Made by a program: the position numbers and the translations under genes | Assembly: GCF_001712755.1 (NCBI RefSeq) | Contig: NZ_MDKC01000002.1 | Location: 310,001-374,000, forward strand | Direction: 5' to 3' | Source of the DNA: Gottfriedia luciferensis | Lineage (GTDB): Bacteria; Bacillota; Bacilli; Bacillales; Bacillaceae_G | DNA length: 64,000 nucleotides | In this document: positions 10,719 through 19,110 of the stretch, in pieces | How positions within the stretch are numbered: the stretch's first letter is position 1 | Layout of the letters: every line of letters starts with the position of its first letter | The notes under the pieces: model-generated | Seen by the model: only the letters and a program-made list of their open reading frames with translations | The model's database searches: none | What the model was told of the DNA's origin: nothing

Positions 10719-11162
10719 ATGATACTTCTTAATGGTATTACTGGATTCTATGAAAAACAAAATGAACCTCCTAAAACTGATGGTAAACAATTTAAAAGAT
10801 TGTGTTTCAGTATTATAAACCAAAATAAAGGAACTATTTTGAACTTTCAAGAACCACAGATAGCTTCAAATTTTTATTCAATGGAAGTGAAAATTTCCAA
10901 TAAACATTTTTCCATACTTTTGAATGCTCATTATCCATTTTTAGCCTTTGCTTCAGCTGTTAATTTTGGAGAAATTAATTTTATAGAAGTTCCTCATCTA
11001 AAAGAAGAGTTTAGCCCATTTTATATAGTACTGAGTACAAAGGTACTAAATGAACCACTCTTATTAAAAAGTGAGAATGAATTGAATAAAGCAGAATTAA
11101 ATCAAATAGCATACTGGAAACCTGAAAGAATAGGTGAAGTCTTATTTAATCATTGGGACTAA
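10719..11162 (+). CDS. conserved hypothetical protein
   Basis: The 147-residue protein is soluble, with no signal peptide or membrane segment. The ending IAYWKPERIGEVLFNHWD and the start LLNGITGFYEKQNEPPKTDGKQF look strongly conserved, and I recall similar unannotated proteins in the B. cereus group. No catalytic motif is visible. The ATG follows AAGGGGG. It lies 57 bases after the DHFR-like gene and may share its transcript. Function unknown. Confidence 0.7.
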   Translation: MILLNGITGFYEKQNEPPKTDGKQFKRLCFSIINQNKGTILNFQEPQIASNFYSMEVKISNKHFSILLNAHYPFLAFASAVNFGEINFIEVPHLKEEFSPFYIVLSTKVLNEPLLLKSENELNKAELNQIAYWKPERIGEVLFNHWD

Positions 11163-11207
11163 TTTTAAAATAGGCTCTGTTAAATTAAAATGTTGTTTTT
11201 TGAATTT

Positions 11208-11238
11208 AAAAAAAGGTTGTCTAATAAGACAACCTTTA
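11208..11238 (-). terminator. terminator of the 11.3-11.9 kb lipoprotein gene
   Basis: AAAGGTTGTC (11212-11221) pairs with GACAACCTTT (11229-11238). On the minus strand the hairpin is followed by seven T (11208-11214), so it serves the leftward gene. Confidence 0.75.
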
Positions 11239-11334
11239 AACGCTTATGTAATTCTAAATCTGTTAGTTCGAAAACGTAGTAACAAGAACAGCTAATTTTA
11301 GCCCGTCTTTTCTTTGCTTATTGTAACACTTTGC

Positions 11335-11943
11335 CTATTTAATAAAATCAGCTCTAAGTAAGTAGACAACATCATAGTCTCTTATTTCATCGATATGTTT
11401 ATTAACATCTCTATAAAAATCATCAGTAAGCGAATCCATACGACTTCCATCTTTTTTATAACAAATGCTAGCTAAAACTATATTATGTTGAATAGGGTTG
11501 TTTTCTGTTTGGTTACTTCCTGAAATACTCGTAACACCTTCTAATCCATCTTTAAAAATCGTTTCCACCTGATTACTTGCACTTGTTGAACCATCACTAT
11601 TAATACTTATATTAAACAAAGATTGATTTTGATTAGTTGGTGTTTTAGAAGTAGTAAAAATAATTGTGCCGTCCTCTTTAATCCCAGAAGTAATATGATT
11701 GATCTTATCTCCAACTAATTTACCAAATTCATATTTTTCAATCCAAACAGATAATTCCTTGTAATTACTTGCAACATTGAAGTCATAAACAAAAGATTTA
11801 TCCGAGGTTGTTGAAAGTATTGCGTTTTCTCTTTTTGTCAACTTAACTTCAGAAATAGTATTGTTTGATTTTTGGATTTTAGTACAAGCACTCAAAGAAC
11901 AAAATAACATAATTAGTATTGTTGTGAATATAATCTTTCTCAT
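11335..11943 (-). CDS. predicted lipoprotein, unknown function
   Basis: The 202-residue product starts with a lipoprotein signal peptide: basic MRK, a hydrophobic stretch and the lipobox LSAC with Cys at about residue 20. It would therefore be anchored outside the membrane after processing. The rest is polar beta-rich sequence with no motif I recognise. The ribosome site GGAGG is just upstream on the minus strand. It stands alone with a terminator behind it. Confidence 0.7.
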   Translation of the reverse strand: MRKIIFTTILIMLFCSLSACTKIQKSNNTISEVKLTKRENAILSTTSDKSFVYDFNVASNYKELSVWIEKYEFGKLVGDKINHITSGIKEDGTIIFTTSKTPTNQNQSLFNISINSDGSTSASNQVETIFKDGLEGVTSISGSNQTENNPIQHNIVLASICYKKDGSRMDSLTDDFYRDVNKHIDEIRDYDVVYLLRADFIK

Positions 11944-12135
11944 TTATACCTCCAAACCTTAATATTTTAAATTATAACCCAAATATTGGTAAAATTGTTA
12001 CAAAACTTTATTCAATTAACTTGGTATTTAGTTGAATAAGAAAATAAATTTAATCTATAGAGCCGTAAAATATACTATATTACAATGTTCTTATTCAGGT
12101 AAAGCAAATAGCGGAGAAGATAAGGTGGATTAATC

Positions 12136-12570
12136 ATGAACTCATGGAAATATCAAACAACAAACGATTACTTTGATTACTTAGACTTTCACGATTGTAT
12201 CGTTGAAGAAATAAAAATAGAAAATAATATTGTTACTATATATTTTGAGTTTATTTACATCTCTAATGATCATCCTCTAAATCCTTATAAAGTAGCAAAA
12301 TCAACAGATAAATGTAAACTGACTTTTTACAATGTAAAAATAAGTAAAGCAATTATCTATTTAGATGATGAACAGGAAAAAGAAGTTCAACTGATCGATT
12401 TAGATGGAATGGAATTATTAGAGGTTAAGCAGCGACTTGTTGAAAAAGATTTCATTTATGAAATTTTTGGTACTGACTGGAAAACACATAATTTTTGTAG
12501 CATTAAACTTAAAGCGAAAAGTTTTAAAGTTGAGTGGAATGAATTCACTGGAGATGCATGGTATGAATGA
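12136..12570 (+). CDS. hypothetical protein
   Basis: This 144-residue acidic soluble protein opens with YFDYLDFHDCIVEEIKIENNIVTIYFEF, alternating beta strands after a conserved-looking FHD. The pattern resembles small single-domain immunity-like proteins of Bacillus, but I cannot assign a family. The ATG follows AAGGTGG. A small membrane-protein gene begins 44 bases downstream. Confidence 0.6.
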   Translation: MNSWKYQTTNDYFDYLDFHDCIVEEIKIENNIVTIYFEFIYISNDHPLNPYKVAKSTDKCKLTFYNVKISKAIIYLDDEQEKEVQLIDLDGMELLEVKQRLVEKDFIYEIFGTDWKTHNFCSIKLKAKSFKVEWNEFTGDAWYE

Positions 12571-12614
12571 CTGATTTTTTAGTATACCGGTCTCTTACAA
12601 TGAGGTGAAAAGCT

Positions 12615-12860
12615 ATGAGTAATGAAGTCAAAGAAGAATGTAAAAAAGATCTCGAGGGTCTTCATGTATTTTTAATTGTCATTGTGTTTTCATGTTTACA
12701 ATACTTTTTTCATTTGTCCGATTTCATTATGTTAATTCTGTCTGTTCTCTATGTTTTTATCATTGTTTATTTTGTTGATAAATGGAAAACTAAAGAAATT
12801 TTAAGGTATTTTACTTTGTTAATCATTGTTTATTTTATAAATAAATTATTTTTTTTATAG
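12615..12860 (+). CDS. small membrane protein
   Basis: The 81-residue product has a charged N terminus (about 14 residues) and three predicted membrane segments at about 17-34, 36-54 and 64-80. No homologue is recognised. The ATG has a good ribosome site, GAGGTGA. It probably shares a transcript with the gene before it and ends at the terminator near 12.9 kb. Confidence 0.6.
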   Translation: MSNEVKEECKKDLEGLHVFLIVIVFSCLQYFFHLSDFIMLILSVLYVFIIVYFVDKWKTKEILRYFTLLIIVYFINKLFFL

Positions 12861-12904
12861 ATAATGATATCTTAAGTAACTGAAACTTCATTAATAGGGG
12901 TACA

Positions 12905-12940
12905 AAAAAGAGGATGATCTATGGATCTTCCTCTTTTTTG
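12905..12940 (+). terminator. rho-independent terminator
   Basis: AAAAGAGGA and TCCTCTTTT arms with GATC/GATC pairing inside are followed by a T run. It lies about 45 bases after the small membrane-protein gene. The A run on the left could let it work in both directions. Confidence 0.8.
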
Positions 12941-13143
12941 CTAAAAGAATAGTAGCTAAAAGAATGTAAATAAATTTTTACAGTAAATTGGCAAAACAAA
13001 CTTTACGTTTACTTTTATATTATTTTAAGAAGAAATTAGGGACACTTAGCAAATTAGCATATATAATTAGTAAAGCCGAATCAATAGGCGTTTTGGAAAA
13101 TTTATAACTATATGCTTCAGTTGGAAAGTGAGATAAATTAATT

Positions 13144-13848
13144 ATGAAATATGATTTAGTTTTTGATTTAGACGATACATTAATTCAAACCCAAGCCGCA
13201 TTTCGGCATAATGTAGATTTGTGTTCGAATCTAGTACATCAAGCGCTAGATGAAAAAGTAATAATAAATGACATTAAAGAAGTTTTTAATAAAATTGATC
13301 TAGAACTAATAAAAGAATTGGGTTTCAGTAAAGCGCGATATCCTTATGCATGGGAATCAACTTTAGATTTATTGGCAACTCGTTTTAATATAGAGATCTC
13401 AAGTATTGTCAATGATCAATTACAATCATTAGCAAAAACGATATTTAAAGTAAATATTCCACTGCAAAATGATACATTTATAATAGAAGAATTATCAAAT
13501 CGCAAAGATGTAGCAAGTATGACTATATTGACTTTAGGTGAAAAGGACGTACAATCAAAGCGAGTAATGGATACTGGTTTAGTACATCATTTTGATAACG
13601 TATTTATAACAAGTAAAAAAGATAAAAGTACCTATCTTGAGTTAAATGAAAAATTAAGTAATCCAGTTATGATCGGTAACTCTCTTAGAAGTGACATTGT
13701 CCCTGCTTTAGATGCAGGGATGAAAGCAATTCATATTATAAGAGATTCATGGTCTTATGACGAAATAGAACATAATCATAGAATAGATAGTATTAAGTCA
13801 TTAGTCGAGATTAAATTACTTTTATTTGGTAATTTGGTAAAACTCTAA
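13144..13848 (+). CDS. HAD family hydrolase
   Basis: The 234-residue protein carries HAD motif I as FDLDDTLI (nucleophile Asp8, acid Asp10) and motif IV as MIGNSLRSDIVPALDAGMKAIHI, so it should be a Mg2+-dependent phosphatase or related hydrolase. A helical cap of about 100 residues follows motif I. The substrate cannot be read from sequence. The ribosome site before the ATG is weak (AAAGTGAGA). No operon partner. Confidence 0.85.
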   Translation: MKYDLVFDLDDTLIQTQAAFRHNVDLCSNLVHQALDEKVIINDIKEVFNKIDLELIKELGFSKARYPYAWESTLDLLATRFNIEISSIVNDQLQSLAKTIFKVNIPLQNDTFIIEELSNRKDVASMTILTLGEKDVQSKRVMDTGLVHHFDNVFITSKKDKSTYLELNEKLSNPVMIGNSLRSDIVPALDAGMKAIHIIRDSWSYDEIEHNHRIDSIKSLVEIKLLLFGNLVKL

Positions 13849-14235
13849 AGGGTGTTTTTTAGTTCGTTTTATTGATTGATAGTTCAATTAACATTACTAG
13901 CTAATAAGTAATTATTAAGTATGCATTAGTAGGATAACAAATGGAGGATGATCATTAATCGATCATCCTTTATTTTATTTTTAGATGGATAATTGAATAT
14001 GGTTTATGCAGAATTATTATTCAACATAATGGCAGGAAAGTTGCAGCAGAAAAGGATAATTAACCTAATATTTTTTTGTAACTTTTAATCCTTATGTATT
14101 TAAATGATAGATTATCTTTTTTAATTTAACATTAGATTTCATACTTTCGGATTAGGGCAATTCTATTCAAAAATGTAATTTTACATATATTCCCATATAA
14201 CATGAGGTGGTATACTTATTTTGGGAGGGGAAGAA
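13849..14235. other. intergenic region
   Basis: Besides the terminator at 13945, this AT-rich stretch holds nothing I can assign. The promoter of the FN3 protein gene should lie here but no clear -35/-10 pair stands out. Confidence 0.5.
13945..13979 (+). terminator. terminator of the HAD hydrolase gene
   Basis: AGGATGATC (13945-13953) pairs perfectly with GATCATCCT (13961-13969), followed by TTATTTTATTTTT. Confidence 0.8.
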
Positions 14236-15675
14236 ATGAAAGATTTAAAAAGGATCATTATCACGCTAATCACCTTGTCATTTTTAATTACTACTTCACA
14301 TGTATTAGCAATGGATACGGGAACTGGTGAAAAGGGGAGCGTAACGAACCTAAATGCTACACATAAAGACCATATTGTTACACTTACATGGGATTGGAAT
14401 GCAAGTGATAGTTACACAATTGAACGTAACGGTGAAATTTTAGATAATGACGTTTGGGGTAGTGGGGAATATAAAGATTCAAATTCAGTGCAAGATGATA
14501 TTACATATACTTATACGATTTGGGCAAATGGGTTTGATGATAAAAAATCTGTAACAATTACGATTGAAAAAGATACAACGCCACCACCAAATGTTATTTT
14601 TGATGATTATCCAGTCATTGATAATCATTTTATTCGTTTTGCATGGCGAAACCCAACATACACACCAGATTTAGAGTCTGTAGACATTTATATGAATGGA
14701 GAATTGTTAACAAACTTGGGTACTGGTGCATTAAATGGCGGTGTTTATACCGCAAATAATTTAGAAGCAAATACTACTTATTTGTTAAAATTATGTCCAA
14801 AAGATAAATTAGGAAATGTAGTCCCATATATAGATTGTTCACAAAAAACGGTTAAAACAACGAATGAGAACAGACCTCCAGGTGAAATTAAAAATGGTAG
14901 GATCCAATATGTACAAAAAAATCTCATGTACAATATGGCCACAAGAACAGACTCTAGCGATAAGTATATGGATTTCTCTTGGGATTCCCCATCAGATGCA
15001 GATTACGTTGGAACTTATCTAACATTGCCTAATGGGAAAAAGATTTACATTCCAGGAAGGCCTAATTACGGTGGTTTTTATGAATACAAACCTGACACGG
15101 TATTTAAGGAACAAAAGTTTATTCTTCAAACTGTAGATTATAATGGAAACATCTCAAAAGGAAAAACATTAATTTGGGATAATCCATTACCACCAGGTCC
15201 TGTAACGAATGTGAAAATTAAAGAAACGAATGGGATCGTTACAGTTTCATTTACGCCACCAGTAGATCATGATTACAGTTTTACAAGAATTATCTTACCT
15301 AATAAAAAAGAAATTGGTTTAAATAAAGGAACAAACACTTATAGTTATAAAGGGAATCTAGTAGTTGGACAATCCTATAATTTTGTATTCTCTACGTCTG
15401 ACGTAGATAAACTATCAGTGTATGCTCATTACTCACCAGAAGTAACAATTACGATAACACCGAAAGCTACAGTGGTTAATAAATACTATTATTTGAAATC
15501 AGCGGCTACTCTTAGAACACTTTCGGATGGTAAAGGGAAGGTAGTAAAATCAATTCCAAAAGGTAAGAAGATATACGTTATTAGCTCCGGGTATGGCTTG
15601 AAACATGATTATGTTTATGTAAAGTATTCAAATAAGTATACCGGCTATATTACGAAATCAACCGTGAAATTTTAG
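14236..15675 (+). CDS. secreted protein with fibronectin type III-like repeats and a C-terminal SH3 domain
   Basis: The 479-residue product starts with a signal peptide (KDLKRIIITLITLSFLITTSHVLA). Several FN3-like beta sandwiches follow, recognisable from repeated VTNLNATHKDHIVTLTWDW and PGPVTNVKIKETNGIVTVSF type openings and by DTTPPPN hinges. The last 65 residues (YYYLKSAATLRTLSDGKGKVV...GYITKSTVKF) resemble a bacterial SH3 domain, often a wall-binding module. No enzyme domain was seen. ATG 14236 is chosen because GGGAGGGG lies just before it; the TTG at 14221 is upstream of that site. Confidence 0.7.
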   Translation: MKDLKRIIITLITLSFLITTSHVLAMDTGTGEKGSVTNLNATHKDHIVTLTWDWNASDSYTIERNGEILDNDVWGSGEYKDSNSVQDDITYTYTIWANGFDDKKSVTITIEKDTTPPPNVIFDDYPVIDNHFIRFAWRNPTYTPDLESVDIYMNGELLTNLGTGALNGGVYTANNLEANTTYLLKLCPKDKLGNVVPYIDCSQKTVKTTNENRPPGEIKNGRIQYVQKNLMYNMATRTDSSDKYMDFSWDSPSDADYVGTYLTLPNGKKIYIPGRPNYGGFYEYKPDTVFKEQKFILQTVDYNGNISKGKTLIWDNPLPPGPVTNVKIKETNGIVTVSFTPPVDHDYSFTRIILPNKKEIGLNKGTNTYSYKGNLVVGQSYNFVFSTSDVDKLSVYAHYSPEVTITITPKATVVNKYYYLKSAATLRTLSDGKGKVVKSIPKGKKIYVISSGYGLKHDYVYVKYSNKYTGYITKSTVKF

Positions 15676-15737
15676 GCTCTCTTAAACTTAAATGTTGATA
15701 GTTGCGTACTGAAAAAGACTGTTAATTATGATATTAT

Positions 15738-15852
15738 CCCCTTATAGTAGACACGCGAAAAAACCTATCCGTTAAAATGGATAGGTAGTCTACTATAGGG
15801 GGATTTTATTATGGCTTTAAAAGGAACAAACGGTAATAGACGGAGGATCTAA
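15738..15852 (+). mobile_element. 5' end remnant of an IS3-like insertion sequence
   Basis: A nested hairpin precedes a short start: outer arms 15738-15752 and 15788-15802 (15 bp, one GU pair) and an inner CCTATCC/GGATAGG stem. Nine bases later an ATG (15811) opens MALKG and stops after 13 codons. The intact IS at 57.8 kb has the same layout: CCCCTTAAAGTAGA, a nested hairpin, AAGGGG, then MAKKG. I infer that an IS-type left end and the first codons survived while the rest was lost. No right end was found. Confidence 0.45.
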
Positions 15853-15857
15853 ACAAT

Positions 15858-16766
15858 ATGAGTAAAAAAGGTATTGAACTTGGAGATATCTATGCATGTA
15901 AATTACCAGATGGAAGATATGGAACGATTAAAGTTATAAATAGAATAGAAAAGTCATATTTAATTTTTGTTTCAAAGTACATTGACATTAATTTACCAAC
16001 CATAGAAAACAAAGAAATAAATGAGATTTTGAGATCAAATAGATTTCTATATGAAAATGAAGAAGCTTTACTTTGGAAAGATGGAAAGATGTACAAAGAT
16101 ATGATTTATATAGGGAATTCTCCTATTTCGGATTATGAAAAAAGATTAGTCAGTTCATCATACGGAGGAAAGTGGCATCCAAGTATTGCTAATCCAGTAT
16201 ATTATGAATGGCGCTGGTTACATGACAGAGAAAATTTTGAAAGAGAAGTTCTAGAAAGTCAAAAGATAGAAAGAGAAGAATTTCTAAATAAACCTCAAAA
16301 ACCTAAAAAAATGATGAACGAAGAAACATTTTGGTCAATCATTTCACTTCTGGATGTAGAAAGTTCAATTGATGGTGAAGAAATCATTCAACCAGCCGTA
16401 GAAGTGCTTACTAAAATGAGTGTAAAAGATATAAAACAATTCGAAGAAACACTTTCATATAAATTATATTTACTAGATACGAAAGAACACGCTAAAAACA
16501 TAGGCGAAAATTCATACAGTGAAGATGATACATCGTATTTTTCACCAGATTTATTTTTGTACAAAAGATGCTTAGTAATATCTAAAGGAAAAGAGTTTTA
16601 TGACCATACATTGAATAATCCGATCAATATGCCAAAAGATTATTCCTTTGAAATGTTACTGTCCTTAGCTTCTGTTGCATATGAAATGCGAATGAAGAAA
16701 GAGTTTGAATATATACCAGGTTGCGATTATGAAACTTTCTCTAATTTGGAAGGCTGGAAATCATAA
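15858..16766 (+). CDS. Imm26-like plus DUF4240 protein, probable immunity-type protein
   Basis: The 302-residue protein has two parts. The N-terminal 110 residues (ELGDIYACKLPDGRYGTIKVI) resemble Imm26, a family of polymorphic-toxin immunity proteins. From about residue 153 the sequence MNEETFWSIISLLDVESS...SPDLFLYKRCLVISKGKEFYDHTLNNP fits DUF4240, also frequent near toxin loci. No toxin gene is adjacent. It follows an IS remnant, with GGAGG eleven bases before the ATG. Both domain calls come from recalled patterns; an immunity role is inference. Confidence 0.6.
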   Translation: MSKKGIELGDIYACKLPDGRYGTIKVINRIEKSYLIFVSKYIDINLPTIENKEINEILRSNRFLYENEEALLWKDGKMYKDMIYIGNSPISDYEKRLVSSSYGGKWHPSIANPVYYEWRWLHDRENFEREVLESQKIEREEFLNKPQKPKKMMNEETFWSIISLLDVESSIDGEEIIQPAVEVLTKMSVKDIKQFEETLSYKLYLLDTKEHAKNIGENSYSEDDTSYFSPDLFLYKRCLVISKGKEFYDHTLNNPINMPKDYSFEMLLSLASVAYEMRMKKEFEYIPGCDYETFSNLEGWKS

Positions 16767-17106
16767 AATAACTTGGTTCTTATATAACTACCTTGTTTGT
16801 TCTATTTGTAACGATTTTACTTATATTTTTAAAATCTACTAATTCTATATTACCGTCCTTTAAAAACTAAAGGAAGTTTTACATATATGGTTCAATACTT
16901 TTATTCATTAGTTGTGTATGGATTAGTTAAGTCATTTAATTGAAGAGAACATGCTATCGTTGAAAATCATGAGTAGCCCAGTGTGGCTCTTTTTTTTAAA
17001 AACATAATCACAGTTTAGCTGAACAAAGAAACCGAAAAATGGAAATATATGTTAATATATTAAATAGCAAACATAAAAAATAATAATTATTAGAAGAGGT
17101 GAAACA
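16767..17106. other. intergenic region
   Basis: Apart from a weak terminator at 16971 this 340-base gap holds nothing assignable. An 18-codon ATG frame near 16.88-16.94 kb has no ribosome site and I treat it as chance. Confidence 0.5.
16971..16997 (+). terminator. probable terminator
   Basis: GAGTAGCC (16971-16978) pairs with GGCTCT (16985-16990) with one bulged T, followed by nine T. It is 205 bases downstream of the Imm26-DUF4240 gene. Confidence 0.5.
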
Positions 17107-17382
17107 ATGAAAAATTTCAGTTCAATTTCACTAATATTATTAATCATTGGATTGGTATTGTTTGGAATAATTTATGTTGTTCCAGGCTTCAACGAACTTA
17201 TTGCTTTAATTGGTTTTATATTGTTATTATTCGGAGCGATCTGTAGCTTTATAGCAATTTCCAAAAGAGAAAGAGGCAACACAAAGTTTTTTGCAGTATC
17301 GTCGTTTTTTATCATATTTTTATTGATTACTTGGTTTGAACCTTTTCTAATCCTACGTATGTTAACTTGGATTAAAAATTAA
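17107..17382 (+). CDS. small membrane protein
   Basis: The 91-residue protein is nearly all hydrophobic, with segments at about 7-26, 30-49 and 61-86 separated by short basic loops (SKRERGN). GAAGAGGTG precedes the ATG. No family recognised. Confidence 0.6.
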   Translation: MKNFSSISLILLIIGLVLFGIIYVVPGFNELIALIGFILLLFGAICSFIAISKRERGNTKFFAVSSFFIIFLLITWFEPFLILRMLTWIKN

Positions 17383-17559
17383 AAAACGAAATAGCTTCTA
17401 ACCAACTAAGCATGCAATTCTTCTATTAAAATTAGAGAATTTAATTAAGATGTACAGACTGGAAAATCAGGGGGATTTCACTTTATCCTTCATCTTTGAC
17501 TAATTAGTTTTACATCCTTTATCAAGTGGCAAAACTAATGATAAAAGGAGGATGTAAAA

Positions 17560-17871
17560 GTGACTCAAGATCGATTTGAAGAAGCATATGAAATGTATAA
17601 AAATCAAAGTGATGACGAACAATTGATGGAAGATGAATCAGTAAATCAGGACAAGGAACATATTGTTGCTGTTCGTAAAAATGAAGATGGTGATTTAATT
17701 GGTTTTAGAACAAGTTTTAATCGTGAACTAGATTATCTTCAAGCTCTGCAGGAAGCAAAAAGTGGAAATTTAGCACATGTAGATTTAATCCATAAGTATG
17801 GTCGTGACATCATTAGAAGTGAACCGGATGGTATAACAGAGAATAATTTGAGTAATTTACCAGAGTTTTAA
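17560..17871 (+). CDS. DUF3892 domain protein
   Basis: The 103-residue product has an acidic N-terminal 30 residues. A DUF3892-like domain follows: HIVAVRKNEDGDLIGFRTS, a Tyr-Leu-Gln-Ala-Leu helix, and the closing RSEPDGITENNLSNLPEF, which is diagnostic for the family. Function of the family is unknown. GTG is the start, eight bases after AAAGGAGG. A strong terminator follows. Confidence 0.8.
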   Translation: MTQDRFEEAYEMYKNQSDDEQLMEDESVNQDKEHIVAVRKNEDGDLIGFRTSFNRELDYLQALQEAKSGNLAHVDLIHKYGRDIIRSEPDGITENNLSNLPEF

Positions 17872-17898
17872 GACTAAAAAGCCTATAAAAAACGAAGT

Positions 17899-17933
17899 AA
17901 ACCCACTAGGGAATTTTCCTCGTGGGTTTTTTA
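17899..17933 (+). terminator. terminator of the DUF3892 gene
   Basis: AAACCCAC (17899-17906) pairs with GTGGGTTT (17922-17929), with AGG/CCT pairs inside and TTTTTT following. Confidence 0.85.
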
Positions 17934-18107
17934 TTCGATCTACTCATTTGTCGTCAATCTTGTAATAGAAGTCAAATGAAATTGAGTGAACAAAAAATTA
18001 TAGAGTTCAATATCAACATTCTCAATCATGATGAGGCATCTTCTATTTAAATCTTAGTATAGCTTGTCCACACTTTTAAAATATTAGTCTATAAGTGGGG
18101 AAGTCAC

Positions 18108-18557
18108 TTATTCAGTTTGACTAAGTCTATTTAATCTTGGCAATTGGAATTGTGCAGCGTTTGCTTCTTCAGTTCCAGCGCCTTCGTTGTGTTCGGAATC
18201 TGTTCTGATTCTGCTTCTTTTGATTTTGCTGTCTCTGATTTTAATTCCTTGCTGTCCGCCTAATTCATCGTTATCTCTTCCAGCAATACCGCTTCTACCA
18301 TTTCCATCTGCAAATTGTGAACGATCATTTGCTGTTTGGCTATTGTCTCTAGCATTTTGTCCGCCTTGATTTGCGTTCATTCCAACATTTCGATTAATTT
18401 GTCCTCCGCCTTCAGCTCTTTGTTCGACCTGGATGCGATTCTCTTTAATTTCAATGTTGAAAAAATTAAAATTGATTGAACCATCTGGATTAGCTGCTGC
18501 AAGCACCTCTTGAATTTCTTCTTTTAAAGCTTTGAAATCTTCAAATTCTGCTGCCAT
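18108..18557 (-). CDS. hypothetical protein, Asn/Gln/Gly/Arg-rich
   Basis: The 149-residue product has a short ordered N-terminal part (FEDFKALKEEIQEVL, then FNFFNIEIKENRIQVEQ) and a long low-complexity tail rich in Asn, Gln, Gly, Arg and Asp. There is no signal peptide. An AAAGGAG ribosome site precedes the ATG on the minus strand, which supports a real gene. I do not recognise the family. The composition would suit a scaffold or coat-associated protein, but nothing proves this. Confidence 0.55.
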   Translation of the reverse strand: MAAEFEDFKALKEEIQEVLAAANPDGSINFNFFNIEIKENRIQVEQRAEGGGQINRNVGMNANQGGQNARDNSQTANDRSQFADGNGRSGIAGRDNDELGGQQGIKIRDSKIKRSRIRTDSEHNEGAGTEEANAAQFQLPRLNRLSQTE

Positions 18558-18799
18558 TGTAAAACACTCCTTTCTATCAATACTCTCACTATATTCACTT
18601 TTAATAGTTTCTGATTAGACATTTAATAGATTAGTCAATATATTAAATATTTTTGAGAAAAAAGTTTAAAGTAAATTATTTATTTCCCCTGAAATTCCCA
18701 CTAGAAAATGTTGTTTTTTTCAAGTAACAGTTACTAATTACACAGAATAATTCATTATTTCACATTTAAATCATAGATTAATAATGGAGTGTGATCTAA

Positions 18800-19096
18800 T
18801 TGAATCCTTTTTTAATAAAAATAGTGAAATCATTTTGCGGTGTAATTGTTATCGATCTGTTATTACTTATTTATTGCTTGTTACTAGGTAGCTATTTTCA
18901 TATTTTACATTCATTTACTTGGTTCGGATTTAAAATAATTGTTTTACCTTTTAGTCTATTAGCATTTATTATTTCAATTGTTTATTTTAGTAAAAAGATA
19001 GAAGTCGAAGTATCAGAAGAAATTGATGAACTTGAAGAAATTGAAATTGAGCATTCAACAAGAATGGAAAAATACCATCAGCCAGAAAAAAATTGA
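18800..19096 (+). CDS. small two-helix membrane protein
   Basis: The 98-residue product has two membrane segments (about 11-33 and 43-66) and a very acidic C-terminal tail (EVEVSEEIDELEEIEIE). The start is TTG, with GGAGTG about nine bases upstream. The stop is only 14 bases before sqhC, so the two are probably co-transcribed. Whether it helps the membrane cyclase is unknown. Confidence 0.55.
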   Translation: MNPFLIKIVKSFCGVIVIDLLLLIYCLLLGSYFHILHSFTWFGFKIIVLPFSLLAFIISIVYFSKKIEVEVSEEIDELEEIEIEHSTRMEKYHQPEKN

Positions 19097-19110
19097 ACTG
19101 AGGTGGTAAA

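Noticed and set aside
16881-16941. 18-codon ATG frame in the gap after the Imm26-DUF4240 gene
   Set aside because: No ribosome site and too short to judge.
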